This document shows, in pieces, positions 1-15,100 of a stretch of 64,000 nt of DNA. The notes beneath the pieces were generated by a model, which did not search any database, had not been told where the DNA came from, and saw nothing but the letters and a program-made list of their open reading frames with translations. Position 1 is the stretch's first letter, and every line of letters begins with the position of its first letter. The stretch is taken from the NCBI GenBank assembly GCA_037179385.1, contig CM074185.1, forward strand, positions 51,401,000 to 51,464,999. Reading direction: 5' to 3'. A program made the translations under genes and the position numbers. This stretch comes from Holothuria scabra. Its lineage: Eukaryota > Echinodermata > Holothuroidea > Aspidochirotida > Holothuriidae.

Positions 1-115
1 AGCTAGAGATTTAGCTGAAATCATGGGAGAAGTTTTCTCACTTCAGAGAAGATTACAACCCTATATGGAGCAGTACCAAAGACTGTTAGTGGATCAACCT
101 GTTCTTGACAGTGGG
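1..115 (+). CDS. BAG6: BAG6 exon a (5' cut by window edge)
   Basis: Encodes 38 residues beginning ARDLAEIMGEVFSLQRRLQP, in a predicted helical region of the conserved N-terminal half (the DUF3538-like part). Frame starts at base 2. Donor GTGAGT at 116. The exon's true start lies outside the window. Confidence 0.85.
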
Positions 116-3100
116 GTGAGTAGAGGAATGTTCTATTGAAATAAGGGGGGAAGTTGTATTGCAGTCACATCAATGTGTTCAATTTAGTTAGATATGATTT
201 AACAACACAACAACATGAATGTGTTATATAGTGTGAGCTAGATAAAAGAGTTAAGTTTAAATATAGTTTCAAATGTGGTCCAAGTTCAAGTTTAGTGTGA
301 AATAAGGAGCAAAGTTCAAGCCCTCCCTTTTAATCAATTCATACGACAGGCAAGGAATGTCTTGATCATATTCTAAAACCCCTAACTCACAGTGGGTCAG
401 AACTGTAAAAGAGTTTGAGAATATTGATATCTTAAAAAGGGTGTTGAAAAGTGCTACCACATGATGGTGCTTACAGTTAGCTATAGTTACATAAGAAGTT
501 GCAATTTTTGTTGTTTTACACAACTTGGGAAAGTCTTGGGTATTATTTTAAAACGTATGTAGTCACAAATTTCTGTGAATCAAAGTTAATCATTAATCTC
601 TTGCTCACAAAACATAGTATTTGAGATATTGATAATTGATAATATGTACGTATTATGTCGAAAGAAACTTTACAGGTTTGTAAAATTTCAGTGAATTTCA
701 TGCACCAATATAAAATATCGCTTCAAGGAGATTCTCTCAGGTGTAAGGATTAGGAGTATGCTCCACCATGAAGTATATCATCTTCATCTTCGTTTGGTAG
801 AAAAAATTAATTAACATAGCAGGGGGTAAGGATGGTTTATAAAGCTTTCACTTCCAATTTGTGGGATAACTGTGACAATAATTTTATGATGTGGTTCATA
901 TTTAGATAGATTATGCAAAACAGGCAAAGAAAACAAGAAAAGTAAAGAAAGGAATGACATGTAATGTAGGCCAAGACAAAATGAACTGACCAAAAAAAAA
1001 AAAAAAAGAAAAAAAAAAGAAAACAATAATAATCTATAAATTGACCTTAAGCCCAAGTTTGAATAAAAGAAAAAGGAAATAACCATTTTGTCTTATGATC
1101 AGATGGATTGAGTCAATAATTAAAGATTAAACAGTGATGGATAACGCACTGGATAGTGGAGACTAATAGAAGGGATGGACGCGGGTGCAGCTTCAATACA
1201 TGCAATGATAGCACCCCTGATAGTGCAATATCCTGTTTCAATGGATAGGTCAAGAGTTGTTTAAACTTGTTTGTTCACACACAACAATATGTTGTTTTGA
1301 AAGAATGAAATGAGGTAACACTTTGTTCGTAAATACAGTATAAACAACATAAAAATGGCACAACCCAGACAAAAATGGTGTTGAGTAAGCCGAGGGCATT
1401 TTTTCATTGAGATTGAGTGAATTATGCTTTTTTAGGACAATGCAGTCACATGACCATATTGGACCAATAGACAGGGAAGACTTTGTGGCAGTTGCCAGGT
1501 TTCCAGCATTTTTCTTTTTCCAAAATATGTTTGATCACCCAATTGCACCTCTTGCAACCGACTATGGTTTTGAAGCCAGGAAAAAATATTCTGACTTTTA
1601 TCTGGAAATTACAGAAGTGTCTTTAAAGCAATATCCAGAGCCATGTTTGGCTCGATGGCTCCCAGCTATAAAATAAAGGTTTGCACCTCCTGGCCCATGC
1701 CACAAAGCTAGGCTATGGTGCAACAATTTTGAGTATGTTCCCACACAGGAGATTTAAACCTTGCATCTAGGACATAACAGCTTAATGCTATATACCTAGC
1801 CACTCATGTTGGCATTGCCAGTGCTATGCTGTTGAGATTAAGCTTTCTTTAAACAGTGTGAATGACCTTTTTAGAACTGCTAACATTTAGTATTCTTCTT
1901 TATTTTCTCTTCCCCTCTCAGAGTGAGGAATTGCAGAGAGCCCGAACGGTTCAGAATGTCTGTTGTCAAGTGATGCATTACATCAGCCATATATATCATT
2001 CCCTATCGGATTTCAATGTCTGTATGTTACAGCGCCCTCCTCGAGTTGCTGCTGTGCCAAATGTGCCCTCTCCAATTGGACCCTTCCCAGTCTCTGTAAG
2101 AATTTAACATATAAAATCATTTTATCTGAGCATGTTTAACAAGTAACATAACTGTATAGGTAGGTATAGGGAAGAGGTACCCGAGCATCTGTTTGGAAAG
2201 AAATTTTGAGTGTTGTGAAAATATTCAGGTTAAACAAAGTTTTTATTTTGAAGGAAGTTTGCCAGTATAAATACATAACAGTTCTCTGCACCAAAATACA
2301 TTTTTAGTGTAGGGGTATGAAAATTTTCAGTTGGTTAGTGCTCTTTGATTGACATCAAAATTTGAAAATTCAGAAGGTGCAGAGTAGCTTACATTCCATT
2401 AAATGCAGAGAGAGTACTTAGATTACAAATTATAGCCTTGTATGGAAGTGCTTTATTCAGTTTTATAAGGAGTTTGAAATTGCACAGTTGGGAGAGTTGA
2501 TATTGTCTGGGAATGCAATAACTTCCCATTAAAGGGAAATATCGGAATCTCACATAAAATTATCTGTAGAGATATGTTGCATAGAATTATGTGCAACTTT
2601 TTAAAAAAAAGTTGGGCAACCTACATGCTTTGCTCCTTTTGAAGGGAACTGTTTGTTTTGTTAGCTTCAAAACCCATAGAAATCAAAACATTCAGATTTT
2701 CAGATTTAAACATACAGGAATACTAAAAATGATTGGAAAATTTCAAAGCTACATCATTGCAAAGGTAATGTTAATCTTTGTCCACACCAATGATTTCCAC
2801 ATTGAACATTTAGAGAAGAATAGAGCAGTTTTGCCCTGTTGACCATAGAGCACAATGAGTTTTGAGCTTGTGCACCTGCTGTACAAAGTTGATCATCGGT
2901 TACATGTTTTCATAGATGGCAATGTTGGCAAGGATGTTGTATAACTATGTCAGTCATTTTAGTTTGCAACAACTACTAAGAAAACGGTGACATATTTTTG
3001 TTGGAATTTTGAAAACAATCTATTAATTATCAGGAAAAAGTAACAGAAAAAAAAGAAAAGCAAATTCGTTTTTAAATGATACCCAGACCCCTTGCTGTGT

Positions 3101-6100
3101 AAATTTTATACCTTTTGTCTCTTTTATGACGCAGTTTGTAGGATCTCCAATCACTGTGTCTAGAGGTCAAGGGTCAAATCAACAGAGTGCTACCAGTCAA
3201 ACCACCACCCCATCAACAAGCAATACTGGTACCTCGACTGCAGCTAATACATCATCTGGCAGTGGTTCAACATCTTCATCTAGCTCTAGTTCTGGTACCA
3301 GTGTGTCCACCTCCCAGACTGGTCAAACCACCCCTTCATCACAGGTAATTTGTAGAGTATTTTGCTGTAACCTGAAATTATCCTTATTGCCATCAGTTTT
3401 TCATCATCCTCATTGTTTTTTGATTATTTAATTTGTTCAGTGGCTTTAGTACAACCTTATTCAAATGCCCATGGCAGTACCACAAAAAAAAAGCAGAAAA
3501 AGATAAGAGAACAAAAAAAATGCAAAATTATTTGCAAAGTGTAGTGACTAAAAATTCAGGAAACCATGGAAGGCAGTGTTGAACAGATAGGGGCCTATGT
3601 TTTTAGTTTTCTCATAAGTGCATGAGCACAAACATTTCTCACTTCCAGATCATAAATTTAAAATATGTAAATTATCGTTAAATATCATTACATTTTATAC
3701 AGTGTGCAACATTATTAGTGTTCCCTACCCTCTAACATATATTTCATAGACTTTGGATATGGTGAACAGAATGTATGTTCCCACATAATAGGACATTAAG
3801 CCAACAACCCTTTGTACAATGTGATACGATATTTAGTGGCAGTAAGAAAGCTTGGGCACAGATTGGAAGTGTTGAATGCCGTCTTTTGACAGTTAATAGT
3901 AGAAGATTGCCAGTGTTTGATTGGAATGGGTAAAAAGGTTCAATTAAGATTTACTGATTTAGTCTTAAAACTTTTTTAGGTCGTATCTTCATTTAGTTGC
4001 CAGATAGTGTTTTGTAGGCTTTGTAAAAGTGTATCCATTTTTCGAGGGACCTTTTTTGTTTTGCTTCATTTTAGAGGGGGTAATTGATAAGGCAGAGAGG
4101 CCAGAGACTCATGTAATATCAAAATTGAGCTGAATTTTTTCATCCAAAATGAACAGTTTTACTACTTTGTGTAAAAGGAATGAATGATTTTGAGGTTTGG
4201 AGGACAGTGGGTGTTTTGTGGGTTGGTAAAAATTTTGAAAATATTATTGGCCCATCAAGAAGAAAAACATGCATAGACTTAATAGAAATGTTTTAATTAA
4301 GTGTCATTCAATATTGGTGGGGGTTTGTTAGCGGAAAGAATTTACTTATGTATGAAAAGACTGTTTCCCATCCGTCACTCTTCATTTAACCAACCCTATA
4401 TTACCTACAAATAGCATTACAAATTGAAATATTTAGTTTCTTCTTACATTTTTAATCATTATCCACCATCTATAGACAACAAGACCCCAGCCCAGTGCCC
4501 CAACCCCTTCTGGTCCTCGACCAGGTGTTGCAACTGGTCCAAGGCCTTTTGGTCCAAGGGGAGTAAATGCTCAGGGAATGAGGATAACACTGCCACCAGA
4601 CCCCAACAGGACAGTTCATATCAGAGGTATGTCTCTTTTAGCCAGATATATTTGTTGTCTTCTTCTTCATGTTTCATTTCATTTCATTTATTATTTCTTT
4701 TCACAGCAATGTGTTGTACATGTGAAAAACATAATTTGCATCATGTAAGAAAGAGTCGTAAAAAGGGAAATGTGTTTAAAAACCCTTGGGTGTCTGTCTA
4801 GAACATACTCCCCAGAGAGCATTTAGCCAAAGTAAATGTGCTTTTTATTACAAAAATATTTTTTTACAAATTCACAGTTATGCCTTATAACAGGAACACA
4901 TGTATGAACATTGCCATAATGTACAACCATATGTGTTGTATTAATAAGGTTTCTCACCATACATTATCCAGGAATGCATTTCAAACACCTTTGTAACTAC
5001 CAGGGTTCGGTTTTGGACGGTCCAAAACCTGTTTTTGCTAGGACAGTGGCAAAAACGTGGTTTAAACCCATCTAAAGTGTCCAAAATTGTCTAAAACTGT
5101 CCAAAACTGGCAAAAAGTGGCAAAAACCCCAAGATGATGAAATTGGGAGGTGGTAAAATAGGGGTTCACATAGTAATTAGGCCTGTAGGCCTGTTGTATT
5201 TCTCTCAAGGGTACTGAACAGCAACTACTTAGCCTACAGAATTTGAAAAGAGAAATAAGTGTTATACAATTTGATATGTATGGTCTCCTAATGAAAACGC
5301 AACAAAATTAGTATAGGTCTTCATGTTTAACTTTATTTAAACATTTTGAGGGCTGCCCCAAACCAAGGCAGAACACATCAAAACTTTTAACCACATTTCT
5401 CACAAGTGTAGTTTATAAAAGAAAAAAAAAAAAACAATTTTAGGGAAATCATGTAGTCACTTTCATGAGTGGCAATCAACACAAAATTTGGCAAAACTAG
5501 TACATTCAACTAGATATCTTTGTTCATGAACACATCCCCTCCCCTTTCTCTTAATCCTCATAAGCAGTCATGGCAGTGAAACTCATTAAATATATATACA
5601 GCATATGGTAATCAACACAAAATATGGCAAAAATGGTTAATACAACTTGATATTGAATGTTCATAAAGTCGCAAACACCTGTCCCCTCACCCTTTCCCCT
5701 CCATCCCCATTTCAAACATGACAATTAATCTCAGTCATTACAGTATGTGGCAGTCAACACAAAATTTACAACTTTGGTAACAAAACCGTTACAAATCAGG
5801 ACACTAGAAAATTCAAAACTTTAATGTTTTCTGTGACTTTTGGACTTAAAACTTGACTTACTATGCTAACTTAACTATAGGCATTGTTATGTGGTAGTGA
5901 CCCTTTGAGACTCTCATTAAGATATCGATATCAACTCAATGAGCCTCTTTAGTCACACAATTAGATACTGAAAGCTAACCTACAGTAGATATACTAGATA
6001 ATATGATAATGCTAATTTTTAGTGATGGTGAGAACATGTGCTTGGGAGGGGGTAGTAATTGGGGCAACTATGCAATGATAGAACCTTGATATATTCATGT

Positions 6101-9100
6101 GATACTAAACAACTAATTTACATGAATGAGCACAATTTTGTTGAAGTTGGACTTAAATTTTGGCAGATGGTCCACAGTGGTCGAAATTGATGTATTATTC
6201 ATTATTCACTTGATATTAGCTGCACTAGATAGGTGTCATTAAAGCACACCACCTCTCCATCACCTTTCAACCATGGAAGTGTTACCTCCGAGGAAGTATT
6301 TCCATGTTTCAACATCTGGACCTGGCCAACCATTTATCTAAAGTTCTTATAGTCCAACATAGTTGCTTTATCCAGGTTGATTTTAAAACGTTATGAGTGA
6401 CACATGTGTGAATGCTGGGAGGGGTGATGGTAGTGAAAAATGTCAATTAACATTCATTGGTTTACATGTCCTGGTATTTATAAGCAAATAGCAATAAAGA
6501 AATAGCATTTATCCAGGGAAAATTATCTTTAAAAATCCTTTTAAAGAGTTTTTGCAACTAATAGGTTTTGGACGCGTCCAAAACCTGTTTTTGACACCCT
6601 GTTTAAACCGCGGTTAAAACCATGGTTTAAACCACCAGTGTCCAAAACCTGCTAACCCTAGTAACCACCAAATTGTAAGAGAGATGGCCAAATTTCTACA
6701 GAATAGCTTATAACTCTTCTAAATGTGAAGATTATAACCACCAATGTTGCCAACCAAACTCATCCCACAAATTTTAAAAGAGCTGAATAGTTGCCAGAGT
6801 AGAATAAATTCTCAGACATACTGACTTTGTGAATATGTCACATTTGGTAATGCTTCTTGGTTTATCCATCTGATACCAGTAGTTATCAAAAGCCATGCAT
6901 GCAGTGTGTGTGGTGGAACAGTACACTTGTTACAGTCATAACCATGACTAATGCTAGCCTAACTTAGGCTAGGGTTAGGGTCTAGGTCTCTCATGGAAAA
7001 TAAACTAAGTGATTCAAAAGAGAAAAAAAATTTTAATACCTGCAAAATGGAAAATGTCATTCATGAACCTCCTCTAAATGATGCGTAAAATAGGCATTTA
7101 TCTTGCCAAGAAAAAGTACTGAACTAGGAATTCAAAAACAAATTGTGAAATATCTTGCAAGTGTAAAATTGAATATCCCAAGGAATGGTATAGGAATGTT
7201 ATTGCAAAATTACTTTGCATAATTATTTTACATGAGAATGTTAAAATACTCTATGAATGACATTTCTTAAATAAGCCCCACACAGCATTATCATCTTGTT
7301 TTGTATGACAGATTTGTTTTGGAGGTATTCCACTACACTGCTCCTTTAAAAATGAACGAACAGATAGCTTGTAGAAATTGAGCAAAGTCCTTTTTTAAAA
7401 AAATCAGTGCCCCATCTGCTCTGCCAAGTGTGATATTAGGCAGGGATTTCATACTGAACAAGTGACAGACGCAATTTTTGATTCTAAGGAACGGCCGTTT
7501 TCACGGGGGTATTTAAAGAAACTGGTGTACATGTAGTTTCGCACTGTGTTCTAGAGACAGGTTATGATAGTTTGGGGTGACATTTCGTTTGGGAAGCAGA
7601 AGTGTAAATTAAAATATAAATCAAGGACTGTTATGATCTATATCATACCTTCCTTACTTACGCTGAAAATTATCCCGTGTTACCAGATATGACATCCATT
7701 ATGTGTTACTTTAATAGTTCATAGATGTGATTTGATGACACAGAAACATAAAATATTTCAATAGCGTCAGCTAGATGAAAATGTTAAGTTCAAATAAAGT
7801 ATGTAATTCTTCAAGTTCTAGTTCAAGCTTGGTCTCAAATACAGTGCAAACAGGTTCAAGTCCTCCCCTTTAGTCGCCTCTTACAACAGGCAGGGAATAC
7901 AGTCGGCATATTCTACAAACTTCAACCCATAAGTAAAACAAACAGACTCTGGTATTCATTTGTGTCAAATCTTTGTTCCCAGGTCCACATATTGAAATCC
8001 GACAACTGCCGTCACAGGGAGGGCAGCAGTCAATCACAGCATTGACTCCACAGATGATGCAAAATATTGCGCAGGCAATTATGCAACAAATTCAACAAGT
8101 GGGCCGTGCAACACAAGGGACCCCTGGGACCCAAGGATCCTCATCCGACTCCAGTAGTAGCTCAGAGACTCCACAGCAAGAGACCCAGACCTCTGCTACA
8201 ACCTCCAGCTCTGTGACCTCAACAAGTTCTGGACCAGCACCAGGTGAGGGAAATTGTTTTATGTAAAAAAATTCATTATTGTGTAAAACTTTAAACTAGA
8301 TGGCTTGTACTTGGCAGCAAGAACAAATGGAAGCAATGGAAGGTGGCATGAAGAGAAGTACAAATATTATTGCAGCTAAAATTGAAGTCTCATTTGAATA
8401 ATTAGTAGTAAGTGCTGCACAAAACAAGCAAACTACCAGCTGTACTCTCTTTTCAATGTAAATTTTTTCTGCTACCATCTCAGCTTTATGCATTGTGTAA
8501 GGAAGGTATCTTTCAAGCAGGCGACAGACCATTTCTGTGGCAGATTTTCGCATTTGCACATGTGCATTTTCAGCTGACTTGTGTCATTGGATGTAAGCAG
8601 CTGACCAGCATGTGAAGCAAGGGGAGATTTTTCATGGTGTTGTCTTGGAATCAGTGCAAGTGTAAACCTGTGTAGTTGCTTAAAAGTCTGGGACTATTTC
8701 ATGAGTGATCAAACTAGGTGTTTAAGAAAGTCAATAGAATTGCATAACAGGTTATCTTCTGTTGAGGATGAAACTTTCTGTCAGTCTCATATAGTGTGAT
8801 TATTGATATTAGAACATGGTTAAGCTGTTGAAATCATGAAACGAGTCGAAAATTCCACTTCATGAAAAGGTAAAAATAAGTGTGACAGACAAGGAATGCT
8901 TGTATGCTCGTAAAGAATGTGTACTCATGGAGATATATTGCACTGATAAATTCATGCGCCAAGCCAGAACAGAAGGCACAAATAATGTGGTAAATTGAGT
9001 CATTAAAAAGATTAAAGCTGTAAACTGCAATTGATTTTGTGAAAGTGAAAGTTATGCTGCATGTATTACCATTGAATCCAGAAAGTCCAAAGGCTGACAG

Positions 9101-12100
9101 ATTCCTTGCTGATCTTGGGAATTCTTTAAAATTTCAGTTTTTTGTCACTGTGCCTTTAGCTGATATTTTTCAAATGTCTTCTATATGAACATGCTTCATG
9201 CCCTTGGGAGATAGTCCTGAAAACTTTCCAGATGGTGAAATTTATTTGTAGCAGGGTGTAAATTTGTCAAAAGGCTCTTCAGGGTGAATGTTTTCTCTAA
9301 GTTAAAAATCTGACATTGTGAAACGTCTTCATGTAGTAGGTTTTGGCTGTGAAGTAAAAATTTCAAACAAATGGTTGGGAGTTAGGGGTGAGGAGGGGGA
9401 GGGGGGGGTAGACTGGAAAAATGAACCCTTATCCCAAGAACCACCACTTCCATTTAATGTAAATTAATCAGTTCAGTGGTCATCCTTTATGGGTGTGCCT
9501 TTAGTTGTTAGTAGGGTTTGACATACAGTGTCTGCTGCCTCTGCCTCATTTGCCATTGTGGACTTAGCTTTGTGCACAACAAAAGATAGGTGTTCTCATT
9601 TACCCAGAGACAGTCACCTCTCAACCTAGTTTAACACGCCAGTCGAAACAGTTATAGTAGCATGGCTGTGCACAAGCAACTGCTAGGAGCAGTAGGTGAG
9701 AGTTGTGCATCGTGATGTATACCACTGCTGGAGACCTATTTAAAGGGTGTGACTGCAACCATACAATGGTGTTTCTATGATGCTGAGCACCACACCCTCA
9801 GTAATGACTTAAGGATGCTTCAAAAGGGAGCACCACAGAACTAAAGTAGCACCTACTCTAATATTTCAACTGCCAATTGAAGATTTGTTCTGTCTTCTTT
9901 GTTTTTATAAATCACCATGATTACTAGAGTTTTAGCATGTTGTGATAGCCATTTGCTGTACAGAAGGGTTCAAATTTGTTGAAGAGCTCCTACCCATGTC
10001 TGAAGTCCCTTCCTGACAATTTCCTTGTAAAATATGATGGTCCCCTATCCCCAGCTATTTAATATGTGGTAACTCTTATTTGTGTGGCTTAACACTACTA
10101 TCTCACAGCTACTACGACTGCTACACAAGGGCACATACCCAGGACTGTTAGAGTCCAGATGACCCAACAAGGACAGGTGCCATCCAGCGTAAGAGTTCGT
10201 TTGCCTGGCATGAGGGTCCAGGCACAGACCAGAATACGAACAGGTAAAATACTTGCATATATTCGGCAATATTTCTCTGATTTTTTTTATCTAAATGTTT
10301 CAAGATGTGTGTATTACTTGGTCTGTGTCCTCATGTGATGTTAATTTCCCTACAATGCTGGAAAAAAATTATTGGGACACTTCCAAACCTGCCACGTTTG
10401 AAAATAAATGTTTTTCTCTTCCGTCCATATTCAAAGTTGCAATGAGGAAAAGTGCACTCTTCGCTGAAGTGCTCAATTTTTATTCACCTTGCAAACCATC
10501 ATTGAAATGGTGCATGGGGATTTGTCCCAGATAATTTTGTTCAGGATTGTTTGAACATCTGTACAAAGTAATAGGATAAGTTTCCTTTAAGCGACTATTG
10601 AAAATTTTATCAATAGACATGAAGACTTTGCCAGCTGGATCTACTGTCATTTTTAGTGTGTGTGGGGAGGTGAAGGGGAGGGTGTTGTTAAGAGAAGACT
10701 CTCAGAATTTGTATGGTAGCAGGCATAAGTGGAATGGAAATGAAGTTCAAGATGATAGTGGCTATTTATTACACAATAGATCAATGTGGTTTAGAACTAG
10801 GAGTTATTAAAGTTTGGTCAATGTGGTGGGAAACTTCAAGGAAGTGTGATGTAAAATCTGTTAATTCACAGCTCAATCTATTTGTTTTTAAATTATGAAA
10901 AGTGAAAAGTAAAAACCTGTGCCCTCTAAGAAAAGTGTTCACAGTCTCTTTTCCTGCCCCTTATAGAGTGGTTTAATGTAAATCACATAGGTCATAAATC
11001 TTTCTACATAAATCCCCATGTAAACTCTTCATTCAAACCACATTTGTTTCCGGTCTAGATATTCCTCATCTACTGACATGTCATGTACATTGTTTTGATA
11101 TTAAAGACCTCATTTTCTTCTCCTATTTTCAGGAAACTCCCAGCAAACATCTGCTTCCAGACAGTCTTCAAGCACTACTACATCTGCATCTACCAGGACC
11201 ACCACCAGTGGTAATGGTACTCCCACAGCTGGTAGCAGCAACACAAGTAGTACCAACACAGCTAGTCAGAGTACCCCCAGACCAATGCCAGCTATGAACC
11301 CACTAATTGTTGGCATGTGGGATCCTTTCTTACCATGTCAGTCACGTCACCGCACTCCAAATTCTGGTGCAAGAGTAGGACCAGCAGGAAGGCAACCTGC
11401 CCAGCATTCCCAGGCTGGTACATCCAGTATACCAGGGGTAAAGGACTAGAACATTATTCTTTAACTTAAATACTTGAATAGTTTTTAAAGGTTGTCTAGA
11501 GTAGGTCTGCTACAGGGCCACAGCTATCACCACCTGTCCAAGTTAACCCTTTACCGTTGTGCTCCGATCGGGGCATATTTGCGCGCCTCGGGATTGGGCG
11601 GAAAAGCGGATGTAGCTCACCCCGCATCGGCTTCCGTAGGCTATGACCCCGAGACCTTAAACTATTGTCTCTCTCGCTCTTGTGGCCGAATTTTCGGGTA
11701 GCTACTCGCAGTTTCGAGCTCCGCGTGAAACAGTAAAGATGTGTGACAGCCAAGCTCTCCGCATGGGTCCAAAAGGACCCAAACGACGGTAAAGGGTTAA
11801 ATACCTTACATACAACACTATCTGAAAAATTTCACTGTTCCATTTCTACCATACCTTCCTTCTTACCCCCTAACCTCCCTAAAATAGATTACAGTATGTT
11901 GGCCTTTGCCACAGCAAATGATTTTATTAAAAGATTTCTTTAAGAACTTCATGCAAACATGAATCACTCACGTTTTAGTGATTTTTACTTTTCAGGTCCA
12001 TAAATTTTATTTAAAAGTTAGGAATTCTGTATATGATGGCATTTTAGAACCTTCTTGGAGGGCATTTTAGGTAGATTTTACAGAAACACAATTGGCCTAA

Positions 12101-15100
12101 TCCTCTCACCCCAAACAATTCCACCTAATTGGTTGGAAACTGGGCTGTAAAATTCCATCTAACTAACCTACCCAAACAATTCCAGTTTTCTTAATCTACT
12201 TATAGAAGCCCCTCACTTAGTCGTATAAAATTGATCTTCAGCCAGAAAATCTCAGTTTTTTTCGCTTCACCTTTAGTGTGCAAGACACTATGCGTAATGA
12301 TAAGGTTCTCCGTCAGCTACATGGTTGTGTAGTATGAGCTTCAGTTCTGTACATTTATGAAACAGCTGTCATTTAAAGAGCAGGTGTCAATTGAGAATTT
12401 CTGTGGACTACAACAGAAATTGTTGTTTGGTTGAGAGGGTTAGCCCTTTAAGTGGCACATCAAGAGACTAAAATACTGATGATTGGTAAATTCTACAAAT
12501 ATTCCTTTACAGATGCCATCAGCTGGAAACTTTGCAGAAATGATTGGGGGAGTCATGAATGCCCTGACCTCTCAAGGAATGCTGTCACCTGAATCAATGC
12601 CAACAACAACAGGTTTGTGTATGACTTATTACTAATGTGGGACTGTATGGAGTCTGAGTTGGGGAAGGGGAACATATTTATTCATTTCTTTGAATAATTG
12701 CAAGCATGACTACTGTTTCTATCTGATAGATATTATGTAGGGAGGTCAAAGATGCAAGCCTCTGAAAAACTTTAAAAAAAAAACTTTAAAATTTAGCCAC
12801 CGAACTGCATTGCTGTTGTAAATGTAGGGAGGTTACTATATGCAGCAGTTACTGATATTTAATTTGTTGACAGGCAGTATTTATGTTTAATTGTGGCATT
12901 TTGTTTAAACCTTGAAGACCTAGAGAGAGATAGAGAGAAATGCACACATATATATATATATAAAAATTCACAAAACCCAACATATGAGGATTCAGTTTAA
13001 TTTTTCGGGTAACAATGTACTCTTGAACACAACTCATACAACACTAATATAGTAGGCAAAGTAAACAGACCCTATAAACAAGAGAAAGAGCAAAGTATGT
13101 ACATAAAGAACAGATTGCCATCATCAGTGCATAGAGCAGGACCGGAAAAAAAGGGGGGGCTCAGTTATATTTTTGTCTCCTCCCACAATTCTGGCTGTAG
13201 AAAGTATTGTCAGTTTGATATAGTTTCTGAGGATACCATTTTCTGATATCTTCATTTCGCCATGGTGTCCCATATCTAAGTGTCAAAATAATTTTAGGGT
13301 TTAATTTCAGTCTTACCTTTATAATAATACATTTTTAGATATTTTCATTCTCAATTATTATGACAGGTAATCAGGGCCCAGCATCATCATCAATTCAAGG
13401 GTCTGGACGTGGTCTTTCCCCAGAAAATATTTTGTTTCACATGTTCAACCGAATGGCAGAGACAGATATATCTCCCAACAACCCAGAAACCCTGCAGGAA
13501 CTCTTTAGAGGAATTACTCAGGAAAGTGACTCAGAAGGTAAAATGAAAATCAAAATTGTCTGAAAGTGTGCCTCAAGTTAAAAAAAATCAAAAATGTATA
13601 TTAAACAGCATGAAAAATGAATTCTTATAATCCAACTCCTATCTTCATAGGACATTCTTGAGCCAAGTCAAACTTCATCTCTCATTAACAGTCAATGCTG
13701 TCTCCATGTCAGAATGATTAATGGTTTATTTGTTCTCTCTTTAAATGTGCCTTATTTTGTTTTACAGGTTTCTTGAATGAGATGGCTGGAGCTTTGTCTC
13801 GTGTGCTTCGTGTTAACGATGTTTCTCAGATTATGTCGGGTAATACAGAACCCATGCAGAGATTGCGACCAACCATCATAGAGTTCATTAACAATAGAAT
13901 CTTACGTGGAGGCGTTGCTACCCCGACAAACATTAGGGTAAGATCTTCATCACCAGACTGTACTGGAACTGAAGGATGAAATGTCTCATTATAGGTATCC
14001 CCCCTAGCTGTAAGGTTGTTTTACATTTTGGATTTCATACGCTCTGTATGGTTTGTGCTGTGTAGATACTTGTAAAGACATTGCTTTGAAATAATATTGT
14101 ACAATTAGTTCACGAGAGAGTGATGAAAAGTGTTGATTTTTCTGAAGAAAAGTTTTTGAACTGTAAGAAGACTTGACAGTTAAGTTTTGATGCCAATCAG
14201 TAGTGAAACAAGTTGTTATTCTTGTAGATAAATGCATTTGCAAAATTGCTTGTTCCCCTTCTTAAGTAAAACAATTCTTTTAGAAGAAACATTTTTTTGT
14301 GGTTATAAGTAACAGGTATGATATAATGACTCACTTTCTGTGGGTGTGTGACATATTTTGTACCCATTAAGTTTGATTTCTTAATCTGCAGCACTTGAGC
14401 TTAGCAGTTTCGAGATTTGATTTGATTTGCACTGGGTTTAAGCACTGTGGTTTTAATCCAATATTACTCTATGCTTTCCCATGGGAATGTAGTTTGCTCA
14501 GAGAAAGGGGCCAAATGTGATATGAAATGTTTTATTGGTAAGGAATGCAAAATAGCAGTATGGTAGTCAAAGACTTGCTATAGATTTGGCTTCACTTACC
14601 AATGTTAAATTTTCTTAATATCAGCAGTTTATACTTTTTAACTTCAATTGAAGTTTTGGAAACATCTTAAAAACTGGTGATGACATTCCTTTATCTCTCC
14701 TTGTTCTACATAGTGAAAGAGACAGACAAGGATTGTTTCCCCTTTAACAACTTCTGACTGGAAAATTTCCAGCAAGCAACTTGTCCCAGGGTCATTCACG
14801 GCAGTATAATTATTTATAAATTGTACCCAGATGGGAATTGTAATAGGGAGAAGTGTATGGTGTGTACACACATGGGAATCCATGTGGGAATATACCTTAT
14901 GCATATGATGTCACAGACCAAAAAGTGTTCCCTCCTTTAGGGGCAAAACAAACAAACACAAACAAATTCAGTTGATTTGTCAACCACTGGGATACCTCAT
15001 AGTAGACTGCTACGCATACATGCTGAATTCTTATGCATGCATCAACATGTTCCATTGTTTTGCCCCCAAGGATAACATTATTGTGTCCTCATTACAGAAG

